A stretch of DNA of 40,726 nt from Candidatus Microgenomates bacterium (GTDB lineage Bacteria > Patescibacteriota > Microgenomatia > UBA12405 > UBA6130), in the NCBI GenBank assembly GCA_015485895.1, contig WFSR01000062.1, positions 1-40,726 on the forward strand. Reading direction: 5' to 3'. The notes under the pieces were generated by a model. It was not told where the DNA came from. It did no database searches and saw only the letters and a program-made list of their open reading frames with translations. Made by a program: the position numbers and the translations under genes. Each line of letters begins with the position of its first letter. The first letter of the stretch is position 1. This document shows, in pieces, positions 31,412 through 38,498 of the stretch.

Positions 31412-31820
31412 TGGTAATTACCGTTTTCAAAACAATAATCGTCCTCGTTCCCCGTAAAACTTTTATAGCTACCGCCGCCCTTTTGTCAGTGTCTCCTAAC
31501 GAACAATCACTAAAACAATCCTGGCAAGAAAAAATATTGCTCCCGTCACAATCAGTTGCCAAACAGCTACCTGTTTGGCAATAAATATTGATCCTCTGCC
31601 ACCAGTCATTGTCAAAACGGTTAGCTTGCAACTCCGACAATTGCCGCTTGGCGACTTGAAGGGCGGCTGTGCGTTGCTGAGCGAACCGAGTTGCTGCCAA
31701 CATAAAGGTCGTCCCCGCCGCTAACCCCGAAAGGAGCAGAGCACTAATCGAAAGAATAAACACCAACTCAACCAAAGTCTGCCCTTTTTTATTATTGTCG
31801 CTATTTTTCGTCATTGACAA
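31401..31820 (-). CDS. Prepilin-like protein, PilV-type
   Basis: A minor pilin candidate of 139 aa. The hydrophilic leader ends KKG, then QTLVELVFILSISALLL: the residue after the cleavage Gly is Gln rather than Phe, and Glu is at +5. The central part has six Cys in a short stretch (CQTGSCLATDC, then CQDC and DC). The start is at 31820 or two codons later. Overlaps both neighbours by about 10 bases. Confidence 0.72.
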   Translation of the reverse strand: MSMTKNSDNNKKGQTLVELVFILSISALLLSGLAAGTTFMLAATRFAQQRTAALQVAKRQLSELQANRFDNDWWQRINIYCQTGSCLATDCDGSNIFSCQDCFSDCSLGDTDKRAAVAIKVLRGTRTIIVLKTVITNGR

Positions 31821-32302
31821 GAATTAAGGCTTATCGTGCCATTACGGTACATACTAATTTGCCGGCAACGGCTGATTGTCCTTATTTGGAAAAAGGCAGG
31901 GTTGCTGCTCACTCCACTCAAAGCACCGCTCAATGGCAGCCAATTGAAATGATTATTATCATCACCATCAACTAAGTTAATTGCCACCTTTTTCTTTTGC
32001 CAATCACCATTGTAAGTTTGCCATGGTTGTTGCCAGTTGTCGCACACTTGGCGGGCTCTAAGGCTGTAATCAGCTGGCGACCACCAAACTTCGTACCGTA
32101 GCAGAGTTTGGCAATTTTGGCGGTCTTTCACTCCATTACGAGCTTGGCTTCGGAGAAGGGCTAATTGTGAATAGAGACTATTAGCAGCTAAATTAACCGC
32201 CCGTTGTTGATAAAATAGACGATAACCGGCAAAACTTATTCCCGCCACCAAGCTCATAATTGCTGCCGAGACCAAAAGTTCAATTAACGTCAAGCCTTTC
32301 AT
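31811..32302 (-). CDS. Prepilin-like protein, GspH/FimT-type
   Basis: A minor pilin candidate of 163 aa. A very short leader MKG precedes LTLIELLVSAAIMSLV with Glu +5. The globular part is rich in Trp and Asn and ends TISRCRQISMYRNGTI, a strand pattern typical of GspH/FimT. The longer open frame is rejected because it runs through the preceding pilin. One base separates it from the next upstream pilin gene. Confidence 0.78.
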   Translation of the reverse strand: MKGLTLIELLVSAAIMSLVAGISFAGYRLFYQQRAVNLAANSLYSQLALLRSQARNGVKDRQNCQTLLRYEVWWSPADYSLRARQVCDNWQQPWQTYNGDWQKKKVAINLVDGDDNNHFNWLPLSGALSGVSSNPAFFQIRTISRCRQISMYRNGTISLNSCQ

Positions 32303-32303
32303 T

Positions 32304-32735
32304 TTACGGCGGTGAGAGGTGGTAATTGCAAATTGCCCCTCCGCAACTAGGGTGACCGGGACAGCCGTTACGGTCATTGCTAGATTCCAGTGCAGCACAA
32401 AGAGTATAGTCAGTTCCATTACTGGAATGATAATAATAATGCCATCCTTTAGGATCTTGGGGAAATTCATGCATATAAGTAGTCCCGTTGCACACCCACG
32501 CCCCAGATGAAGGCGGTAAGCACGCCTGGCAACTACCACCATCGTAATAAGGATAACAGCCAATATCATTGCGGATCATTTCCAAAACTGAACGGATTTG
32601 ACTGAGATCAGCTTCTCGCTTGTCATCTCTAGCTTTTTTCCCGGCTGCCTGATATGACACCATCGCCGCCGATGAAAGGAGAATTATGATGGTAGTTACT
32701 ACCAAGAGTTCGATAAAAGTAAACCCTTTCTTCAC
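32304..32735 (-). CDS. Prepilin-like protein (array paralogue, Cys-rich tail)
   Basis: A 143-aa pilin: leader MKKG, then FTFIELLVVTTIIILL. After the helix the array's shared pattern appears: KKARDDKREADLSQIRSVLE, then CYPYYDG and FPQDPKGWHYYY. The tail has paired cysteines (CPGHPSCGGAIC). It overlaps the upstream pilin by 4 bases. Similar architecture to the next three genes suggests tandem duplication. Confidence 0.82.
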   Translation of the reverse strand: MKKGFTFIELLVVTTIIILLSSAAMVSYQAAGKKARDDKREADLSQIRSVLEMIRNDIGCYPYYDGGSCQACLPPSSGAWVCNGTTYMHEFPQDPKGWHYYYHSSNGTDYTLCAALESSNDRNGCPGHPSCGGAICNYHLSPP

Positions 32736-33136
32736 TGAAGGTTACTCAAACAAAAGTAATCACCGCTACCATAATGGCAACCGGCAGCCGTCCCTGTATC
32801 CTGGGCATTCCCCCCGCCAGTTTCTAAATGGCCACAGATACAATAACTATTGTCAGCGCATTGCCAAGAATAACTTTGGCCCGGCTTAGGGTCGCTTGGT
32901 AATCCGCCCGGCAAATAAGTATCACCAGGATTGCAACCGGCAGGGTATTTGTTATTAACCGCCCGATATTGTTCAATGGCTTTTTGGACTGCCTTAATAT
33001 CCTGCCGCCGGGTAGCGTCACGGGCCCGTTTTTGGGCCGAAGCATAAGAAGTAGAAACCACCGCTACCAAGGCAGCAATAATCGAAATTACCACCAATAA
33101 CTCAAAAAGGGTAAAGCCAAAATTTTTCCTTTTCAT
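32732..33136 (-). CDS. Prepilin-like protein (array paralogue)
   Basis: A 134-aa pilin: leader MKRKNFG, then FTLFELLVVISIIAALV. Shared pattern KRARDATRRQDIKAVQKAIEQY, then KYPAGCNPGDTYLPGGLPSDP. The C terminus carries several Cys (CADNSYCIC, GCHYG, FCLSN). The start at ATG 33134-33136 is one base after the stop of the upstream pilin. The longer frame is an overlap artefact. Confidence 0.82.
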   Translation of the reverse strand: MKRKNFGFTLFELLVVISIIAALVAVVSTSYASAQKRARDATRRQDIKAVQKAIEQYRAVNNKYPAGCNPGDTYLPGGLPSDPKPGQSYSWQCADNSYCICGHLETGGGNAQDTGTAAGCHYGSGDYFCLSNLQ

Positions 33137-33137
33137 T

Positions 33138-33581
33138 TTATTCACTACATACATAATAACAATTTTGCGAGCAATTTGCATGGCAAATATCATCTGGGCA
33201 ACGCTGGCTAGAATTGTTAATATCAATATCACCGCCATTCTCCAACTCTGCCCAAAGCCGAAAACCATCCCTGTCACTACTAACGCAATAGCCATAATGA
33301 TGGTCGCCACCCAAGGGGTCGTCGGGGACGTGCACCATATAGGTTGTCTTCCCTTCTTGCCAACGATTACCGAAAGGGGGAGCTCCAGTCGGATAAGCCT
33401 GGTGATCGTTATAATAAAGGCGTAGGCTATTTTTAACCTGCCAGAGATCTTGCTTCCGCTGGCCATCTCGGGCCCGTTGGCGAGCCGACATCAAATTTGG
33501 CAAAAGCAACCCTGTTAAGATAGCAATAATTGAAAGAACTACCAAAAGCTCAATAAGAGTAAAACCTGATTTTTCTTTCAT
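33138..33581 (-). CDS. Prepilin-like protein (array paralogue, Cys-rich tail)
   Basis: A 147-aa pilin: leader MKEKSG, then FTLIELLVVLSIIAIL. Shared pattern RARDGQRKQDLWQVKNSLRLYYNDHQAYP and DDPLGGDHHYGY. The tail has five Cys within 16 residues (RCPDDICHANCSQNC, YVC). It overlaps the upstream pilin by 4 bases (ATGA type). Confidence 0.83.
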   Translation of the reverse strand: MKEKSGFTLIELLVVLSIIAILTGLLLPNLMSARQRARDGQRKQDLWQVKNSLRLYYNDHQAYPTGAPPFGNRWQEGKTTYMVHVPDDPLGGDHHYGYCVSSDRDGFRLWAELENGGDIDINNSSQRCPDDICHANCSQNCYYVCSE

Positions 33582-34084
33582 TGGATGCGGACATTGGAAC
33601 TAGCAACACCAAAATTAAACACCTTGTCGTGACAGCGATAGCCTGCAGTATTGAATTTATTATAGTCGGGATCACGGGTATTTTCCAAGACAGAAAACAA
33701 TTTGAAGTAAGTCCCATCAGATTGATAGCAATAATCTAAACCGTGGCTAGGATCTTGGGGCAAGCGCTTCATATAAACTATAGTAGTATTATTAATTGTT
33801 TCCTTGAAAGCATCGCCCCAATTTAAAACAGATAGCTGAGGACAATGACGACTAACGATAATCTTGCCCGTTTCCTGACCGGCACAATCAACACTCAGGG
33901 GATAAGAACGGTGATCGTTATAATACATCTCTAGAGCACGGGCAATGTTGCTGAGATCCGCTTTCCGTTGAGCATCACGGGCCTTTTGCTGACTGGTATG
34001 ATACTGGCCAAATCCCACACCGGCTAAAATGGCTAAAATTGCCATTACTACCAACAATTCTACCAAAGTGAATCCTTGTCTCAT
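33578..34084 (-). CDS. Prepilin-like protein (array paralogue)
   Basis: A 168-aa pilin: leader MRQG, then FTLVELLVVMAILAIL. Shared pattern KARDAQRKADLSNIARALEMYYNDHRSYP, then RLPQDPSHGLDYCYQ and LFSVLENTRDPDY. Short ending FGVASSNVRIQ. The ATG 34082-34084 gives a normal leader; the longer frame reads into the upstream gene. It is followed closely by the next pilin. Confidence 0.83.
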   Translation of the reverse strand: MRQGFTLVELLVVMAILAILAGVGFGQYHTSQQKARDAQRKADLSNIARALEMYYNDHRSYPLSVDCAGQETGKIIVSRHCPQLSVLNWGDAFKETINNTTIVYMKRLPQDPSHGLDYCYQSDGTYFKLFSVLENTRDPDYNKFNTAGYRCHDKVFNFGVASSNVRIQ

Positions 34085-34085
34085 T

Positions 34086-34796
34086 TTATTGACCGCAACT
34101 AACATCATAGCAACATTCTGTTCCCTCACTATTACATCTATACTCTACACCAGGACAACAAGTGGAGCAAGTATTAGGAAGGCAATAACGGCTCCCTTCT
34201 TCACCACATGTTGCCGGATAACAACCCGACGGGGAAGTGGGAGCTGGCGTCGGTGTCGGCGTTAATTCTACCAAAGGCGAGGTTGGCGACGGAGTTACGC
34301 TAGGCGCCGGCGAACCGATTGCACTACCCACCTGTTCGGGGGGAGTAATATTAGGGCTTGCCACCCCCAATGTATACCGCCGACCATCAATCTGACAACC
34401 TTGGTGGCAATAATCTCCTTTTCGGGGATAAAACAAATTCGTATAGATAGAGAACCAACTAGGACAGCTATCGTCTTCTACAATAATTTTATATGGTTGA
34501 TGACTTCGAGGATCACAGGGCACAGAATTCAGCCAGGGGCGAAAATCGTGGCTATCGCAATGCTGTAATTTGAGCAAATCTTCACCCTGAGGATAACAGC
34601 CATTGTCATTATAATAATCCTCCATCGCCCTTTGGAGCTCATATAAATCACGACGCCGACGGCCATCGTTAGCCTTGCGAATTTGAGCCAGATAATTCAT
34701 CAAAAAAGTTGTTGCCAGCACTACCACGATAGTCATTACAATCACCAACTCCACTAAAGTCAAGCCCGCTGATTTCTTTGTAGCAAATGTTCCCAT
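34086..34796 (-). CDS. Large prepilin-like protein with Pro/Thr linker and cystine-rich C-terminal domain
   Basis: A 236-aa protein, the largest of the accessory pilins. Leader MGTFATKKSAG, then LTLVELVIVMTIVVVL. A pilin core (KANDGRRRRDLYELQRAMEDYY) extends to about residue 150. It is followed by a Pro/Thr/Ser-rich linker (about 152-190) and then a C-terminal module of about 45 residues with ten Cys, including two CC pairs. I infer a tip- or surface-exposed knob held by disulfides. The start at 34796 shares one base with the pilD stop (TGATG), preferred over an ATG two codons earlier. Confidence 0.82.
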   Translation of the reverse strand: MGTFATKKSAGLTLVELVIVMTIVVVLATTFLMNYLAQIRKANDGRRRRDLYELQRAMEDYYNDNGCYPQGEDLLKLQHCDSHDFRPWLNSVPCDPRSHQPYKIIVEDDSCPSWFSIYTNLFYPRKGDYCHQGCQIDGRRYTLGVASPNITPPEQVGSAIGSPAPSVTPSPTSPLVELTPTPTPAPTSPSGCYPATCGEEGSRYCLPNTCSTCCPGVEYRCNSEGTECCYDVSCGQ

Positions 34797-35533
34797 CACC
34801 ATGGCAGTCTCGCTAAGATATAATCGCCCCACCACCAACTAACTAAAGCTGCCCCTACTAAAAAAGGACCAAAGGCAAGCCGACTTTTCCAACGAGCCCG
34901 ATGCCGCCAGAGTAAAAACCCAGCCACCAAACCACCGGCGAGAAAAGCCAAATAAAGGAGCAACAACATTTTTGCTAAACCTAGCCAAAGGCCCAAAACA
35001 AAAATTAATTTTGCATCTCCAAGCCCCATACCTTTCCCTTTGGTAACAATATAAAGGAAAAGAAAGAAAAAAAGACCTATAAAAGCCGCCGGGAAATACA
35101 AGTGGGGGAGAAGAAGAATAAAAAATAGGAAAGGTAGTAAAAATACATCGGGAATAATTTGATAATGACGGTCGAAAAAAAATATTGCCAGGAGAAACCA
35201 AGTTAAAAGCAAATATATTCCCAACCATAGCCAGGCTAAGTTTTGTTGTTGCCACCAAAAAAAAGTGACTAGAAACGACAAACCACTCAACAGCTCTAAC
35301 CAGAAATATTCCGGCCTTATTTTAGCCTTGCATGTTCGGCAACGGCCCCTTAAAAACAAGAAAGAGAGCACAGGAATATTTTCCCACCAAGCCAACTGCC
35401 GGCCACAATTATCGCAATACGAACGTCCCCATAAATCAAGCCCGCCCTTTCGGGGATAACGGCTAATCAAAACGCCCAAAAAACTTCCCCCGCTTGCTCC
35501 GAGAGCAAACAGGAGAAGCTCTATCGCTAACAT
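34796..35533 (-). CDS. pilD: Prepilin peptidase/methyltransferase PilD
   Basis: A polytopic aspartic protease (245 aa) that cuts prepilin leaders after Gly and N-methylates the new end. Zinc-type CxxC pairs YCDNC (40, 43) and RCRTC (65, 68); catalytic Asp candidates D121 in FFFDRHYQIIPD and D173 in KGKGMGLGDAKL (the GxGD motif). Seven to eight spans. It lies between pilA and the prepilin array, its expected substrates. Confidence 0.95.
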   Translation of the reverse strand: MLAIELLLFALGASGGSFLGVLISRYPRKGGLDLWGRSYCDNCGRQLAWWENIPVLSFLFLRGRCRTCKAKIRPEYFWLELLSGLSFLVTFFWWQQQNLAWLWLGIYLLLTWFLLAIFFFDRHYQIIPDVFLLPFLFFILLLPHLYFPAAFIGLFFFLFLYIVTKGKGMGLGDAKLIFVLGLWLGLAKMLLLLYLAFLAGGLVAGFLLWRHRARWKSRLAFGPFLVGAALVSWWWGDYILARLPW

Positions 35534-35536
35534 CTT

Positions 35537-36193
35537 TTATTGCGGCACACACTTAAAATAAGAATCTGTCCTATCTGTCCACTTAGCGCTGTCAAGATCG
35601 CTTTGACTTGTCACCGCTACTGCCTGGGTAGGAACACCATCGGCAGTTTTAATCCCCAGATCTTTCAAATTCGAACTCAGTTTTCTGTTAGCTTTAGCTT
35701 TAGGGATAAAACAAACATAAACTGCTCCTCCATTTCCCGCTTCTTTGAAAAGATAAAGCCTATTTAAATCGCTTTTAATGTTATCAGCGAAGGGGTCCTT
35801 TTGGGCAAATGAGGCTTTCAATTCGTCGGTTTTGATAAGCTCGCCATAATTACCATCGGCATCCTTACAGCTAGTCACTTCTTTATTGTAATCACTCCCG
35901 CTACAAACACCAAATCCTGGCATCTTGCTCGTCAGACCTAAGGTTTGCGATTCATCAGCTCCCTTGCCATCACCCCAAACCTCATCATCCCAGGGATAAT
36001 ATTCTTGGGAAGCATAATAGCGTTCCAGAGCACTTAGCGCTTCAGCAGCATCGTTCTGGAATTTAGCATCCCGAGCTTTGTTTGTTTGCTCAATCGGGTT
36101 CAGGGTTGAGAGAACTGCCACCGACAAGATGGAAATTAAGGAAATAACAATGAGCAGTTCTACTAAAGTAAAGCCTTGTTTTAATTGCTTCAT
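35537..36193 (-). CDS. pilA: Major type IV pilin candidate
   Basis: A 218-aa prepilin: leader MKQLKQG, then FTLVELLIVISLISILSVAV with Glu +5. A second helix half (NPIEQTNKARDAKFQNDAAEALSALERYY) is followed by a long soluble head with only three Cys. I call it the major subunit because it follows pilC directly, is longer than its paralogues and is the only pilin gene with a near-perfect Shine-Dalgarno site. The identification as major rather than minor is an inference. Confidence 0.78.
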   Translation of the reverse strand: MKQLKQGFTLVELLIVISLISILSVAVLSTLNPIEQTNKARDAKFQNDAAEALSALERYYASQEYYPWDDEVWGDGKGADESQTLGLTSKMPGFGVCSGSDYNKEVTSCKDADGNYGELIKTDELKASFAQKDPFADNIKSDLNRLYLFKEAGNGGAVYVCFIPKAKANRKLSSNLKDLGIKTADGVPTQAVAVTSQSDLDSAKWTDRTDSYFKCVPQ

Positions 36194-36197
36194 TTCT

Positions 36198-36206
36198 TCA
36201 CCCCCT
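36198..36206 (-). promoter_or_regulatory. Strong Shine-Dalgarno site for pilA
   Basis: AGGGGGTGA on the minus strand matches the anti-SD complement AGGAGGTGA at 8 of 9 bases and ends 4 bases before the ATG at 36193. It predicts higher translation of this pilin than of its operon neighbours. Confidence 0.7.
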
Positions 36207-36209
36207 TTC

Positions 36210-37412
36210 CTAAAATTGGCTAGTTAAGTTATAAATTGGCATAATCACTGCAAAAACCAAAAAGCCAACTCCGACACCTAACACTATCATAATAAGTGGC
36301 TCAATGGCGCTTGTCAAGGTTTTTACCCGCTGATCGGCTTCCATTTCAAAAAAGTGGGCTAGATGAAAAAAGATCGTGTCTAATTTGCCTGTTTGTTCTC
36401 CGGTAGCCACCATTTCTACCAAGATATCGGGAAATACCATTTGCTCTCGCAGAGCATCCGAAAGAGGAAATCCTTTTTCGACCCGCTGGTCAGCTCGACT
36501 TAATGCTTTCTGATACACCATATTGCCCGTTGCCCGGCTAACAGTGGCTACCCCATCTACCAAAGGTACCCCTGTCCCCACCATCATCCCCAAAGTGCGC
36601 GTTAGGTTGGTTAATAAAGTTGCTTTCAGAAGCGGCCCTAGAATAGGAATACGCAATTTAATTTCGTCATAACGGTAGCGTAAGGCTGGCTGCTGCAAGG
36701 CAATTTTCCAAGCTATTATCGCTACCACTATTAAAAACGGTAAAAGCCAAATTAAAACACTACTCCAACGGGCAATGGCCATTAGAACTCGTGTTTCCCA
36801 AGGCAACCGGGCATTGAATTCACTGTAGAGGCTAGCCATTTTAGGAATTACGAAAGTCACCACAATAAAAATAACGCCGCCCATCCCCACCAAAATAATA
36901 GCTGGGTAAATCATTGCTCCTTTCACCTTAGCCAAAAATTCCTGCCGTTTTTCCAAAGTATCGGCTAATTGCAACAATACCTTCTCCAAAACTCCTGCTT
37001 CTTCACCAGCGCTTACAGAAGCAATATAAATATCGCCAAAGATATTTCGATGTTTCTTCAAAGCTGCCGTAAATGAAGAACCTCCTTCAATTGCCCGTAA
37101 CAAATCGCCAATAACAATGCGCATTTTCCCTTTTTCCTGTTTCTCTAATAGAGACAAAGACTCGGTCAATGGCAAACCAGCTTCGACCATAGTAGCCAAC
37201 CGTCGAGTAAAAGATGCCACCTGCCCACCAGAAACACGGCTAAATAACAAACGTAACCTCTGCCAGAAAGAAAGTTGATAAGGTTTAATGTCTACCAAAA
37301 TGAGCCGGCGCTTTTTAACTAATTTTATTGCTTCGCGGAGATTGCGCGCCTCCACTAAACCTTTATTAAATTTTCCTTGCCAGTCTCGTGCTCGGAATAT
37401 ATATTTTTGCAT
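36210..37412 (-). CDS. pilC: Type IV pilus platform protein PilC
   Basis: Inner-membrane platform on which PilB/PilT act (GspF family), 400 aa. Two repeats of the T2SSF domain (about 65-190 and 265-390), each with helices and a membrane span; FTRRLATMVEAGLPLTESL and LTRTLGMMVGTGVPLVDGV mark their starts. A third span is at about 370-392. One base separates it from the pilT stop, and pilA follows 16 bases later. Confidence 0.95.
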   Translation of the reverse strand: MQKYIFRARDWQGKFNKGLVEARNLREAIKLVKKRRLILVDIKPYQLSFWQRLRLLFSRVSGGQVASFTRRLATMVEAGLPLTESLSLLEKQEKGKMRIVIGDLLRAIEGGSSFTAALKKHRNIFGDIYIASVSAGEEAGVLEKVLLQLADTLEKRQEFLAKVKGAMIYPAIILVGMGGVIFIVVTFVIPKMASLYSEFNARLPWETRVLMAIARWSSVLIWLLPFLIVVAIIAWKIALQQPALRYRYDEIKLRIPILGPLLKATLLTNLTRTLGMMVGTGVPLVDGVATVSRATGNMVYQKALSRADQRVEKGFPLSDALREQMVFPDILVEMVATGEQTGKLDTIFFHLAHFFEMEADQRVKTLTSAIEPLIMIVLGVGVGFLVFAVIMPIYNLTSQF

Positions 37413-37413
37413 C

Positions 37414-38496
37414 TCAAATGCCGGTTACCGGCTGACGTTGCTGCTGTAAGTCGCGCATTAATTCCTTAGGGCGAAGGGCATATTCTTTTGCCACTTCAAG
37501 GCTGACAACTCTTTTATTAACCCAACTTGCCAGCGAAGTTTCCAAGAGACGCATCCCTACTTCAGCCGAGGTTTGAATAATATTATCAATCATATGAGTT
37601 TTATCCTCCCTAATTGCCGTCTGCACAGCATGGTTATTGAGCAATAGTTCAATCGCCGGCACTCGCCCTGGTTTAATAGTGGGAATTAAACGTTGGGAAA
37701 TCACTGCCAGCAGACTGTTGGCCAATTGCATTCTAACCTGTGCCTTGGCCCCGGGGGGAAAAACATCCACAATACGATCAATCGTTTCCGCTGCTGAATT
37801 AGTGTGCAAGGTAGAAAAGACTAAATGGCCTGTTTCGGCTACCGTCAAAGCGGCTTTTATTGTTTCCAAATCACGCATCTCGCCAATTAGGACTACATTA
37901 GGATCTTCACGCAAAGTTGAACGCAAAGCATTAGCCCAACTAAGAGTATCGGATCCAATTTCCCGTTGTGAGAAAACCGATTTGTCATCCCTAAAAAAAT
38001 ATTCAATCGGATCCTCAATGGTCACAATGTGCTCGGCACGGGTAGCATTAATCTCTGCCAACATTGCCGCCAGAGTAGTCGACTTACCATGCCCGGTAGG
38101 ACCGGTGACCAAGACAAACCCTTGCCTTTCTTCGGTTAACTTGCGCAAAATGGGTGGCAGATTTAAATCAGCCAACCGGGGCACCTCAGGAGGGATAAGG
38201 CGCATAGCGATGGCTAGCGACTCTCGTTGAAAATACAAATTTACCCGGAAACGAGCTTGGTCCTGAAAAACATAAGAGCAATCCATTTCCCGCCGTTTCA
38301 ACAAAGTCTGATAGCGCTCCTCGCCCAAAATTGCTTTTGCCATTGCAACACTGTCGCTTTTTTCAAGAGGCGTCCCGCCGGGAAACACGAAAAGCTGACC
38401 ATTTACCCGCAAGAATGGTTTCGCTCCCACCAAAAGGTGGACATCTGAAGCTTTATCTTTGATTGCTAAAGCAAGAACTGGTGCTAATTTATCCAT
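37414..38496 (-). CDS. pilT: Pilus retraction ATPase PilT
   Basis: Hexameric ATPase that pulls the pilus back (360 aa). Walker A GPTGHGKST (132-140; His replaces the more usual Ser), the Asp-box IVTIEDPIEY, Walker B VVLIGEMRD and the His-box GHLVFSTLHTN are all present. The start is the ATG 38496, 2 bases after the pilB stop; a TTG two codons earlier overlaps pilB and is less likely. The PilT C-terminal helix region (QLANSLLAVISQRLI) is conserved. Presence of a retraction motor implies dynamic pili. Confidence 0.93.
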   Translation of the reverse strand: MDKLAPVLALAIKDKASDVHLLVGAKPFLRVNGQLFVFPGGTPLEKSDSVAMAKAILGEERYQTLLKRREMDCSYVFQDQARFRVNLYFQRESLAIAMRLIPPEVPRLADLNLPPILRKLTEERQGFVLVTGPTGHGKSTTLAAMLAEINATRAEHIVTIEDPIEYFFRDDKSVFSQREIGSDTLSWANALRSTLREDPNVVLIGEMRDLETIKAALTVAETGHLVFSTLHTNSAAETIDRIVDVFPPGAKAQVRMQLANSLLAVISQRLIPTIKPGRVPAIELLLNNHAVQTAIREDKTHMIDNIIQTSAEVGMRLLETSLASWVNKRVVSLEVAKEYALRPKELMRDLQQQRQPVTGI

Positions 38497-38498
38497 GG

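Noticed and set aside
32303..33466. Long frames joining neighbouring prepilin genes
   Set aside because: They are out-of-frame readings of the preceding pilin; each pilin has a proper leader and ATG of its own close to the upstream stop.
37637..38230. 197-codon open frame on the plus strand opposite pilT
   Set aside because: It is the complement of a well-supported gene, has no recognisable domain, and its length follows from the codon usage of pilT.
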